From Candidatus Brocadia sapporoensis (GTDB lineage: Bacteria > Planctomycetota > Brocadiia > Brocadiales > Brocadiaceae): a stretch of DNA of 64,000 nt. The stretch lies in NCBI RefSeq assembly GCF_001753675.2, contig NZ_MJUW02000018.1, positions 1 through 64,000 of the forward strand, written 5' to 3'. The stretch's first letter is position 1, and each line of letters begins with the position of its first letter. The translations under genes were made by a program, and so were the position numbers. The notes under the pieces were generated by a model. It was not told the DNA's origin and did no database searches. It worked only from the letters and a program-made list of their open reading frames with translations. Shown here piece after piece: positions 7,827 through 15,479 of this stretch.

Positions 7827-9959
7827 TTGGCTATGACAATAAATACCCGTACCATGTCTGACAAAAAAACAAATGAAGAGGCGCCCTGTATCCTGGCCTG
7901 TCCCATACGGCAGGATGCCCGTGATTATGTCCAGCTCATAGCCAGAGGGCGTTTCGGAGAGGCTTTTCGACTGGTGAGGGAAAGAAATCCTTTGCCAGCA
8001 GCCTGTGGCCGCATCTGCACCCATCCGTGTGAAACGAAATGCCGGAGAAACAGCATTGATACCCCGATTGCAATCGCATGGCTCAAGCGTTTTCTTGGTG
8101 ATAATTTTTCCGAAGAAACCAGGAAGACAACTGCTGAGAATTATCCGGAAAGGATCGCCATTATTGGCGCAGGCCCAGCCGGCCTTGCCGCGGCAAACGA
8201 TTTAGCCCTTCTGGGGTATTCCTGTACTATATTTGAATCAAATGCAACTCCTGGTGGGATGCTTCGTATGGGGGTTCCAACCTATCGTCTCCCAAGGACA
8301 TCTATTGATGATGACGTCGATTTTATTAAAAAGCTGGGCGTAGAATTTCGATATAATACAACATTTGGTACAGATATAACTTTCGACAGTCTGAAGAACG
8401 ATGGGTTTTCTGTGATTTTTCTTGGTGTGGGTTTGTTAGAAAGCCGCACATTAAACATTGAAGGGGTACAATTCGATGGCGTCATTAAAGGGATCCCCTT
8501 TTTGAATGAGGTGAATACGACGGGACGGGCTAAAATCGGAAAACGGGTGCTTGTAATAGGTGGAGGCGCTGTTGCTATGGACTGTGCACGGACGGCGCTA
8601 CGGTTGAAACCCGACAGAGTGTCTGTCGCCTGTCTCGAATCCCGGAGGGAAATGCCAACTACCGATTTTGAAATCGAGGAAGCTATCCATGAAGGTGCGG
8701 TGCTTCATAACTCGGTTGGACCAAAACGTATCATCGGAAAAGATGGGAGAGTAACAGGCCTGGAGACCCTTAAGGTGAAATATGTCTTTGATGAACAAAG
8801 GCGATTCAATCCAGCCTTTTATGAGGGGTCTGAATCAATTATCGAAGCGGATACAATTATTCTTGCAATAGGACAAGCATCAAGTCTTTTTTTCCTGCAA
8901 GGCCAGGAAGATATTCAGGTTACACGAGGTGGCACGATCATTGTTAATCCAACTACTTTCAGCGCCTCTGTTCGTAATATCTATGCCGGAGGTGATGTTG
9001 TACTTGGGCGGGGAACCATGACCGAAAGTATGGCCCATGGTAAAAGAGCGGCTATCGCTATTCATAATGCCTTGAGAAATACGTCGCTGAAAGATGAAAA
9101 ATGGGCACACAAACCTGCCGTGCCCGATGTGGCTGTATCCAAAATTGCGCTTATCAAAAAAGAGCAAAAACAAGAGATGCCTACCATGGCTTTGGATAAA
9201 AGGCTGAATAACTTTGATGAGGTAGAATTGGGATTCTCCAGGAATGTCGCGGTAAGAGAGGCGCAGCGGTGCATGAACTGCGGTGCGGGCGCCCTGGTGG
9301 ACGATCATCTTTGCGTCGGATGCCTTACCTGCGTTCGTGTGTGTCCTTTTGAAGTGCCAAAGATTGAAACAGGCAATACTACGGCTTATATCGACGGAGA
9401 TTGTCAATCCTGTGGTTTATGTGTTGTGGAATGCCCCGCAAAGGCAATCAGTTTTAAAACCCCTCTGGAAGATTGTGGGAAAGAAGCCCTTGAGTCGGTT
9501 TTCCAGGGAATATTTGTGCAGGACACAAAACCATGTATTGTTAATTTTTATTGCCAATATAGTGCTTATAAAGAGGACAAGGAAAGCGCAATAGATGACT
9601 TACCGGTTTTTCATTTCAAACGGGTAGGTGTTCTGGGTTTGGGCAAGGTGGAGCCTTCGTTATACCTCAGGGCATTTGAGTTAGGTGCTCATGGGGTATT
9701 GGTAACGGCGTGCAAGGACGTTACCTGCCATTTTTGTAAGGAACAGGAATGGATTGAAAGGCGGTCAAAGTTTACCAGCCAGCTTTTAAGTGGATTGGGG
9801 ATGGATATCCAAAGATTTCAAACCCGTTTTGTTTCTTCGCAGAACGGCAAAGAAATCCTTGAAATTGCTTTTAACATGGCTGATGAACTGAAAAATTTAT
9901 CGTACCGTACAAACCCCTCTATTAGTCCGTTTCTCACAAAGGACAATAGCGGGAAATAA
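7827..9959 (+). CDS. GltD-like FAD/NAD(P)H oxidoreductase fused to 2[4Fe-4S] ferredoxin and MvhD-like domain
   Basis: 710 aa with four modules. (1) An N-terminal Fe-S domain, residues about 15-75, has the cysteine set of glutamate synthase small subunits (CILACPIRQ, CGRICTHPCETKC). (2) A FAD/NAD(P)H reductase follows with two Rossmann motifs, IIGAGPAGLAAAND and VIGGGAVAMDCA. (3) A two-cluster ferredoxin spans about 490-545 (CVGCLTCVRVCP, CQSCGLCVVECP). (4) A C-terminal MvhD-type domain contains GKVEPSLYLRAFELGAHGVLV. In heterodisulfide reductase complexes MvhD links an electron donor to HdrA. Here some usual MvhD cysteines are absent (only one in the first motif, VGVLGLG instead of a Cys-containing loop), while the later C-x5-C remains. 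With metV and metF next, it probably feeds electrons to methylene-THF reductase (inference). The start may be TTG 7827 or ATG 7833. Confidence 0.85.
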   Translation: MAMTINTRTMSDKKTNEEAPCILACPIRQDARDYVQLIARGRFGEAFRLVRERNPLPAACGRICTHPCETKCRRNSIDTPIAIAWLKRFLGDNFSEETRKTTAENYPERIAIIGAGPAGLAAANDLALLGYSCTIFESNATPGGMLRMGVPTYRLPRTSIDDDVDFIKKLGVEFRYNTTFGTDITFDSLKNDGFSVIFLGVGLLESRTLNIEGVQFDGVIKGIPFLNEVNTTGRAKIGKRVLVIGGGAVAMDCARTALRLKPDRVSVACLESRREMPTTDFEIEEAIHEGAVLHNSVGPKRIIGKDGRVTGLETLKVKYVFDEQRRFNPAFYEGSESIIEADTIILAIGQASSLFFLQGQEDIQVTRGGTIIVNPTTFSASVRNIYAGGDVVLGRGTMTESMAHGKRAAIAIHNALRNTSLKDEKWAHKPAVPDVAVSKIALIKKEQKQEMPTMALDKRLNNFDEVELGFSRNVAVREAQRCMNCGAGALVDDHLCVGCLTCVRVCPFEVPKIETGNTTAYIDGDCQSCGLCVVECPAKAISFKTPLEDCGKEALESVFQGIFVQDTKPCIVNFYCQYSAYKEDKESAIDDLPVFHFKRVGVLGLGKVEPSLYLRAFELGAHGVLVTACKDVTCHFCKEQEWIERRSKFTSQLLSGLGMDIQRFQTRFVSSQNGKEILEIAFNMADELKNLSYRTNPSISPFLTKDNSGK

Positions 9960-10080
9960 AAGACGTTTAACTTAATGGTATCATTCTTGTCCGAATTAAA
10001 TTTTCAAAGAGCCAGAAAATCCTTGTTTTATAAGGTTTCTAGCGATTTTTGTAAATTGAAAAACCTGGGTTTTTAATGGA

Positions 10081-10199
10081 TTGCGGGATGGCACGGACAA
10101 ACTTTTTTTCCGTGTGATATGTTCCAAATCCATGTGTATATTCAAACAACATGGACAAACAAGTTTGTCCATGCACCCCTGTAGTCGAAGACATAACCT
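10081..10199 (+). repeat. Dispersed palindromic repeat, copy A
   Basis: A copy of a family also present at 12463-12567 and, inverted, at 33396-33554. Shared landmarks are GGGATGGCACGGACAAAC, a middle GTGTATATTCAAACA, and a closing half AAGTTTGTCCATGC followed by CGAAGACATAAC. The two halves are inverted complements of each other (GGACAAAC and GTTTGTCC), so the unit can fold into a long hairpin. This copy lacks the outer AT-rich flank seen in copies B and C. It sits between the MvhD-fusion gene and metV. Confidence 0.8.
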
Positions 10200-10266
10200 G
10201 ATTGTAGCTGTGCTGCGTTGAGATTCTTTCTTACAGTTTCGTGAAAATTCGTGGTGGTCTGTTATT

Positions 10267-10944
10267 ATGATCGTAGCGTCATCAAAACCGTTTCCAGAAA
10301 TCAAAAAGATGCTTTCCGGGTTTAAGAAGGTCTGCGTGCTGGGATGCGGTTCATGCGTAACCATATGCCATACCGGAGGCGAAAAACAGGTTACAGAGCT
10401 TGCTGCGCAACTCCGGCTTGCTGCCAAATTAGAAGGCAGACAGATTGAGGTCAAGGAAGATTCCACACTCAGACAGTGCGAATGGGAATTCATTGATGAT
10501 ATTAAAGAGGTGATTAAGGACTGTGATGCCGTTCTTTCCATTGCCTGCGGCGTAGGCGTGCAATACATGGCCGAGAAATTTCCTAAGATCAGGATATTCC
10601 CCGGCCTAAACACTACCTTTATGGGAGGACCTACCGAACAGGGCATTTTTTGGGAACGATGCGCTGGCTGCGGAAATTGTATTTTGGAAACCACGGGTGG
10701 CTTGTGCCCTATAAGCCGATGTGCAAAGAGTTTGTTAAATGGACCGTGTGGTGGTTCACAGAATGGAAAATGTGAAGTTTCTCAGGAAACCCCCTGTGTG
10801 TGGCATCAAATATATGATCAGCTCGATACCCAGCAACTATTAGCAACGATGGAAACGATTGTGCCACCCAAGGACTGGACAACTGGCATGGAAAACCATC
10901 CACGAAAGATGATCCTCGAACATTTGGTCATGAAAAAACAGTAA
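10267..10944 (+). CDS. metV: MetV: methylene-tetrahydrofolate reductase C-terminal-type Fe-S subunit
   Basis: A 225-aa zinc/iron-sulfur protein of the MetV family, the partner of short MetF in acetogens and related bacteria. The N-terminal half has GCGSCVTICHTGG near residue 25 and the repeated GVGVQYMAE region. The C-terminal half has the cysteine-rich signature CAGCGNCILETTGG, CPISRCAKSLLNGPCGG and CEV. MetV transfers electrons, from ferredoxin or from an associated flavoprotein, to MetF for reduction of methylene-THF to methyl-THF. Here it follows the GltD/ferredoxin/MvhD fusion. It is separated from metF by about 450 bases of decayed toxin-antitoxin and REP sequence, whereas the two usually adjoin. 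Confidence 0.9.
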   Translation: MIVASSKPFPEIKKMLSGFKKVCVLGCGSCVTICHTGGEKQVTELAAQLRLAAKLEGRQIEVKEDSTLRQCEWEFIDDIKEVIKDCDAVLSIACGVGVQYMAEKFPKIRIFPGLNTTFMGGPTEQGIFWERCAGCGNCILETTGGLCPISRCAKSLLNGPCGGSQNGKCEVSQETPCVWHQIYDQLDTQQLLATMETIVPPKDWTTGMENHPRKMILEHLVMKKQ

Positions 10945-11052
10945 AGACGGCCTATTTTTCGTTGAAGCTATTATGGAGGATGGACTGTGAAAGCACGTTG
11001 GCAAAAAATTGCTTTGTGAGAGAATGAAAGTTCATGTCTTTGCTACGTTTTT

Positions 11053-11183
11053 GAAGAAATTCCTCTATCAGAAGATAAGGCTTTAAAAGTAGCTAGAGAA
11101 ACATCCGGAATTTACAAAGGTATAGATGAAAAAACTGAGTCGAAAAACTAAGAGAAATGCGGGAGCAGAATGCTCACGGGTGA
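11053..11183 (+). pseudogene. Remnant of an antitoxin gene (VapB-like)
   Basis: In one frame bases 11053-11148 read EEIPLSEDKALKVARETSG and on to IYKGIDEKTE, then stop at 11149. Shifting frame at about 11139 gives VEKLREMREQNAHG, ending at 11181-11183. The two parts together look like the 3' end of a small antitoxin that has suffered a frameshift; in-frame stops upstream show the 5' end is also lost. The stop leads directly into a PIN-domain-like remnant, as in vapBC operons. Family identity rests on pattern memory only. Confidence 0.5.
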
Positions 11184-11264
11184 GTTCTGATAGATACCAA
11201 TATTCTTTTGCACCACACGAAAGGATCGAAAAACCGTATAGATTTTAGTAACAATTTAGTTTAA
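11184..11264 (+). pseudogene. Truncated PIN-domain (VapC-like) toxin start
   Basis: The frame reads VLIDTNILLHHTKGSKN and ends at a TAA at 11262. V-L-I-D-T-N-I-L-L is the first beta strand and first catalytic aspartate of PIN-domain RNase toxins. Only about 26 codons remain of a usual 130. It directly follows the antitoxin-like remnant and is followed by a REP-type palindrome at 11294, so the rest of the gene was probably deleted. Confidence 0.55.
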
Positions 11265-11293
11265 AAAACCCTCTGTATAAATAATGTCGACTT

Positions 11294-11322
11294 GTAGGGG
11301 AAGGTTTTAAACCTACCCCTAC
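11294..11322 (+). repeat. REP-type palindrome (GTAG head)
   Basis: A 29-base imperfect palindrome with arms GTAGGGGAAGGTTT and AAACCTACCCCTAC. It begins with GTAG, the tetranucleotide that marks REP elements recognised by RAYT transposases. The same architecture (GTAG, 14-base arms, central base) occurs at 17447-17475. It lies between the toxin remnant and metF. Confidence 0.7.
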
Positions 11323-11435
11323 ACGGCATGTAATACCCGGTTTTTATTGGAAATTTTCAAAAAACTGAATTGTTACAGATTTTGTAAGTTGTGCAATTAT
11401 TCAAATTGGCTTGCGGTCTTATTGTAGCGTACCCT

Positions 11436-12395
11436 ATGATCAAAAACAGTTCTGACGCAAAATCTGATAGCAACTTAGAAAAAATCCTCAGAAGCGGACA
11501 ATTCGCCGTAACAGCAGAGCTGGGACCGCCTCGTGGTTCTGACCGTTCTGCAATAGAAAAAAAGGCGGAGTTATTAAGAGGCTATGGTGATGCTTTCAAT
11601 ATTACCGATTGTCAGACCGCCGTGGTTCGTATGTCCAGCATTGCTGCCGGCCGTATAGTCCTTGATGCAGGATTAGAGCCTATCATTCAGATGACCTGCC
11701 GCGACAGGAACCGCATTGCCATCCAGAGCGATCTCCTGGGTGCTGCAGCACTGGGTGCAAAAAATCTGTTGTGCTTAACGGGTGACCATCAGAAATTTGG
11801 TGATCATCCCATGGCAAAAGGCGTCTTTGACATCGATTCCATCCAACTGATTCACATGGTGAAGACGCTCCGGGATGAAAGTAAGTTCCAGAGTGGACAA
11901 GAGTTGAAGACGGCCGGGCCACGGTTCTTCATTGGTGCCGCCGAGAATCCCTTTGCCGATCCCTTTAAATTCCGCGCGATCAGACTTGCCAAGAAAATTG
12001 CTGCCGGAGCCGATTTCATTCAGACACAGATCATTTATAATACCAAAAAATTCAAAGAATGGATGAAGATGGTTGCTGACATGGGTCTCCATGAAAAGGC
12101 GTTTATCCTGGCCGGTGTGGCTCCGCTCAAGTCTGTCGGCATGGCTAGACACATGAAGCATAACGTACCTGGCATGGATGTGTCCGACGAGATTATAAAT
12201 CGCATGACAGCCGCTTCTGCCGCTAAGAAAGGCAAGGAAGAGGGTATCAGAATATGTCTGGAGGTTATCGAACAGGTCAGGGAAGTTAAAGGTGTCGCCG
12301 GCGTCCATATCATGGCCGTTGAATGGGAAGAGGCCGTTCGTGAAATTGTCCAACAAGCCCAGTTATACCCCAGACCCAGACTGGAAAATTTGTAA
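11436..12395 (+). CDS. metF: Methylenetetrahydrofolate reductase, short MetF type
   Basis: Reduces 5,10-methylene-THF to 5-methyl-THF with FAD, the last methyl-branch step before transfer to the corrinoid protein. The TIM-barrel signatures are FAVTAELGPPRGSD at the N-terminus, NITDCQTAVVRMSS, IQMTCRDRNRIAIQSDL, NLLCLTGDH and a C-terminal GADFIQTQIIYN segment. At about 319 aa it is the short form that needs MetV. The frame opens at a GTG at 11391; the ATG at 11436 is closer to the usual N-terminus, although neither has a clear ribosome site. metV lies 490 bases upstream on the same strand. Confidence 0.93.
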   Translation: MIKNSSDAKSDSNLEKILRSGQFAVTAELGPPRGSDRSAIEKKAELLRGYGDAFNITDCQTAVVRMSSIAAGRIVLDAGLEPIIQMTCRDRNRIAIQSDLLGAAALGAKNLLCLTGDHQKFGDHPMAKGVFDIDSIQLIHMVKTLRDESKFQSGQELKTAGPRFFIGAAENPFADPFKFRAIRLAKKIAAGADFIQTQIIYNTKKFKEWMKMVADMGLHEKAFILAGVAPLKSVGMARHMKHNVPGMDVSDEIINRMTAASAAKKGKEEGIRICLEVIEQVREVKGVAGVHIMAVEWEEAVREIVQQAQLYPRPRLENL

Positions 12396-12462
12396 CAACT
12401 CAGAGACTTGAAAAGATTTCCGGTCTTGTAGTATCCCACGTATTGCATCTTATTATTTCCTT

Positions 12463-12567
12463 GATTCAATTGTATAGGAATTTTCATTTTATTTAAGCGG
12501 GTTACAGGGTGGCATGAACAAACTTGTTTGTCCATGCCGCCCGGTAACCGAAGATATACTTTGACAT
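12463..12567 (+). repeat. Dispersed palindromic repeat, copy B (short form)
   Basis: Same family as 10081-10199 and 33396-33554. It has the outer AT-rich flank (TTGTATAGGAATTTTCATTT), then GGGTTACAGGGTGGCATG, a short centre AACAAACTTGTTTGTCC, and the closing arm ATGCCGCCCGGTAACCGAAG. Compared with copy C it lacks about 55 bases in the middle, so it is a compact single hairpin. It lies between metF and the glucoamylase-ferredoxin gene, 22 bases before the latter's start. Confidence 0.82.
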
Positions 12568-12588
12568 CTATCAGGGGAGAAAAGAACT

Positions 12589-14925
12589 TTGCCCAGAGAT
12601 ATTCCCGTTGGAAATGGTTCATTGTTGATCGCATTTGACGTCGACTACAACATCAGGGATTTGTACTATCCACGGGTGGGAAAGGAAAACCAAACCCTCG
12701 GCTATCCCAACAGATTTGGTGTGTGGACGCACGAAGGCTTTTCGTGGGTCAACGCAAAGGAATGGAAGATTGTCGCGGGATATGTGAAAGAAACTCTTGT
12801 AACAGATACGCGGGCGTTAAACGAAAGGCTGGGCATTCAGCTTGTCTGCAACGATGTTGTTGACTTTGAGAAAAATATCTATGTCCGTAAGGTAATCGTC
12901 CGGAACCTCAAAAACTACGAAAGAGAAGTCCGGCTTTTTTTCCATCAGGATCTGAGCGTCATGGAGAACGAGATTGGCGATACCGTATTTTATGATGCAA
13001 AACTGAATTGCCTTATCCACTACAAGGGTCCCCGCTATTTTTTAATCAATTGCTCTGCCGGAGATGTGTGGGGGGTGCGAGAATATGCAACGGGGATCAA
13101 AAGACTCCGTGGCGCTGAGGGGACATGGCGTGACGCTGAGGACGGAATCCTGGGCGGAAATCCTATTGCACAAGGGTCTGTTGACTCGACCATTGGTATT
13201 GAACTGACTATTCCACCCCTTGAAGAGTCCGTCGTCTACTACTGGATCGCCGCTGGCAGAAATTATGGCGAGGTGGACTCCCTGAACGACATTCTTTTAC
13301 ACGACAAACCACAAAAAATAATCGACAGAACTGCATGTTACTGGCAATATTGGGTAAATAAAGAGGAGTTTAATTTTGGAAATCTGCCTGCAGACGTTGT
13401 GGATCTTTTTAAAAGAAGTCTGCTGGTCCTTATGACCCAGATAGACAGCGGAGGCGCCATTATTGCGGCAAATGATTCCGATATTAAGCAGTTTGCAAAA
13501 GATACGTATAGTTATATGTGGCCAAGAGACGGAGCTTTGGTCGCCTATGCATTGATGAAAGCAGGATATACGACTACCTGTAGAAATTTTTTCAACTTCT
13601 GTGCAAACACCATCACACCGTACAACTTCTGTGCAAGCGTTATGGTGGAAGATGGGTTTTTATTGCATAAATACAACCCTGACGGTTCTTTCGGAAGTTC
13701 CTGGCATCCCTGGGTAAAAGGAGAGGAGATACATGTGCCCATACAGGAAGATGAAACAGCCCTGATCCTTTGGGCCATGGGGCGTTACTATGATCTGTAC
13801 AGAAGAACGGATGAGATTCGTCCTCTTTATCACGGCTTTATCGAGAAGGCAGCGGACTTTCTGGTAAGCTACCGGGATGAACAGACAGGATTGCCACTCC
13901 CTTCCTACGACTTATGGGAAGAAAGGCGCGGCATACTCTCCTTTACGGCGGCGACGGTATATGGCGGACTCCTGGCCGCCGCAAACCTTTCCGATATCTT
14001 TTACCATACGGAAAAGGCATTGTTATACCGGCAGACTGCAATGCAGGTTAAAAAGGCAATAGATCAATATCTCTACAGTGAAAAGCATCAGAGATTTCTG
14101 CGCATGATCTATCCAAAGAAAGACGGTGGGTATGAAATTGATGCAACAATTGACGCCAGTTTGTATGGGATGTTTGCCTTTGGTGTATATGCCCCGGATG
14201 ATATCAAGGTACAAAATACCATGAAAGCGATTGAAGATACCTTATGGGTCAAGACAAAAATCGGGGGTATTGCACGCTATGAGCGCGACTTCTATCAGCG
14301 GGTCGGGAGTGACGACACGATTCCGGGAAATCCCTGGATAATCTGTACCATGTGGCTGGCGCAATACTATGTAGCGATTGCCAAGTCTATCGAAGACCTT
14401 GAACGTGTCGTAAATTATCTCAGATGGACCGTGTCCCGTGCGTTGCCCTCCGGTGTGCTTGCAGAACAAATAAACCCGTTTACCGGTGAACCAATTTCCG
14501 TTTCTCCCCTGACATGGAGCCATGCCATGGTGGTACAAACGGTTATGGATTACCTGGAAAAATTGCAGGAGTTGCATACGTGCGAGCGATGTGGCCGGTC
14601 AATATTCCATTACGACCGTGCAGGTCGGCAACAGATAAAAAAACACTCCCTGACATATTCGGGTATAATTCCAGAACAAAAGTCTATTCATTACCTTGAT
14701 CAGGTAAATATAAAAAAAGATGATGACCTCACTACGGTGAGTATAGACCCGACGCGATGTGTGGGATGTGGAATTTGCGTTGAAAATGCAAAGGGGGTTA
14801 TGGATCTGGTTGAAGATAAGGCAAAGATTATTGCCGGGAAGGCAACAAGCTGGAATATCCCGCCGGGGTTTGAAAAATGCTGTCCGATGGATGCAATTAC
14901 GGTGGAAAATGATAAAAGGGGATGA
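12589..14925 (+). CDS. GH15 glucoamylase-like glycosidase fused to a C-terminal ferredoxin domain
   Basis: 778 aa. Residues 1-270 form the N-terminal beta-sandwich of bacterial GH15 enzymes (DVDYNIRDLYYPRVGKEN). Residues about 280-640 are the (alpha/alpha)6 barrel, with YMWPRDGALVAYALMKAGY, the general-acid motif YDLWEER and the general-base region LAEQINPFTGEP. Such enzymes release glucose from alpha-glucans or trehalose-type sugars. The frame then continues through CERCGRS (C665, C668), a zinc-knuckle-like pair, into a single-cluster ferredoxin near 718-772 (CVGCGIC at 724-730; CCPMDAI from 764). The ferredoxin part has no stop before it and its own domain signature, so the fusion is real in this sequence. 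The start is a TTG with AGGGGAG upstream. There is no signal peptide, so it is cytoplasmic, possibly acting on glycogen. Confidence 0.88.
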   Translation: MPRDIPVGNGSLLIAFDVDYNIRDLYYPRVGKENQTLGYPNRFGVWTHEGFSWVNAKEWKIVAGYVKETLVTDTRALNERLGIQLVCNDVVDFEKNIYVRKVIVRNLKNYEREVRLFFHQDLSVMENEIGDTVFYDAKLNCLIHYKGPRYFLINCSAGDVWGVREYATGIKRLRGAEGTWRDAEDGILGGNPIAQGSVDSTIGIELTIPPLEESVVYYWIAAGRNYGEVDSLNDILLHDKPQKIIDRTACYWQYWVNKEEFNFGNLPADVVDLFKRSLLVLMTQIDSGGAIIAANDSDIKQFAKDTYSYMWPRDGALVAYALMKAGYTTTCRNFFNFCANTITPYNFCASVMVEDGFLLHKYNPDGSFGSSWHPWVKGEEIHVPIQEDETALILWAMGRYYDLYRRTDEIRPLYHGFIEKAADFLVSYRDEQTGLPLPSYDLWEERRGILSFTAATVYGGLLAAANLSDIFYHTEKALLYRQTAMQVKKAIDQYLYSEKHQRFLRMIYPKKDGGYEIDATIDASLYGMFAFGVYAPDDIKVQNTMKAIEDTLWVKTKIGGIARYERDFYQRVGSDDTIPGNPWIICTMWLAQYYVAIAKSIEDLERVVNYLRWTVSRALPSGVLAEQINPFTGEPISVSPLTWSHAMVVQTVMDYLEKLQELHTCERCGRSIFHYDRAGRQQIKKHSLTYSGIIPEQKSIHYLDQVNIKKDDDLTTVSIDPTRCVGCGICVENAKGVMDLVEDKAKIIAGKATSWNIPPGFEKCCPMDAITVENDKRG

Positions 14926-15479
14926 CACCTGCCTTTATCTTTTTACAATCCCACGCCCCTGCCGTATGACAAAATGTACCTGGCTTAGACTTTCCATGCT
15001 CAGGGTGATTTCAAATTACCTTATGCCTAAACCATAACATTCATGGCATGCTTACGCCACTTCTGCCACGCAACTTCGGTTATGCTTATATGACGGGGCG
15101 ATTTCACCTTCTCCATCTTCTCCAACGCTAATTCCCTTAACAGCCCCTTTACTCACACTGCCGTATTTTATATCTTGGAATTCATAGTAACTCTGTGATA
15201 ATATTTAACCGCATTGAATTTCCCTATTTTACCATATGATCCTGTTCTCGAACAAAACCATAGCATGTATACCGTGGTTTGGATGGGGGAAGTGGCAGTA
15301 GTGCAGACACAGCGCACGGGTAATTTTTCAAATTCTCGCGGTAGAGGTCAAGAAATGCCGAATAGAATTGCAAATATTGAAAATACCCTTAAAATCTGTG
15401 GAAAATAAAAAGAAGAGAAATCATGTATGAGAGAGTATAAGGGTCGGTAACAAGCTCCGAAGGAGTATCACAATCACCT
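14926..15479. other. Intergenic region before murJ
   Basis: About 550 bases with no convincing gene. A short minus-strand frame (roughly 15027-15150, ending HISITEVAWQKWRKHAM) has protein-like composition but is only about 40 codons and was not recognised. A plus-strand 64-codon frame at 15214-15408 has no ribosome site and low-complexity content. An AAGGAGT ribosome-like site at 15460 lies 14 bases before the murJ GTG. Confidence 0.4.
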
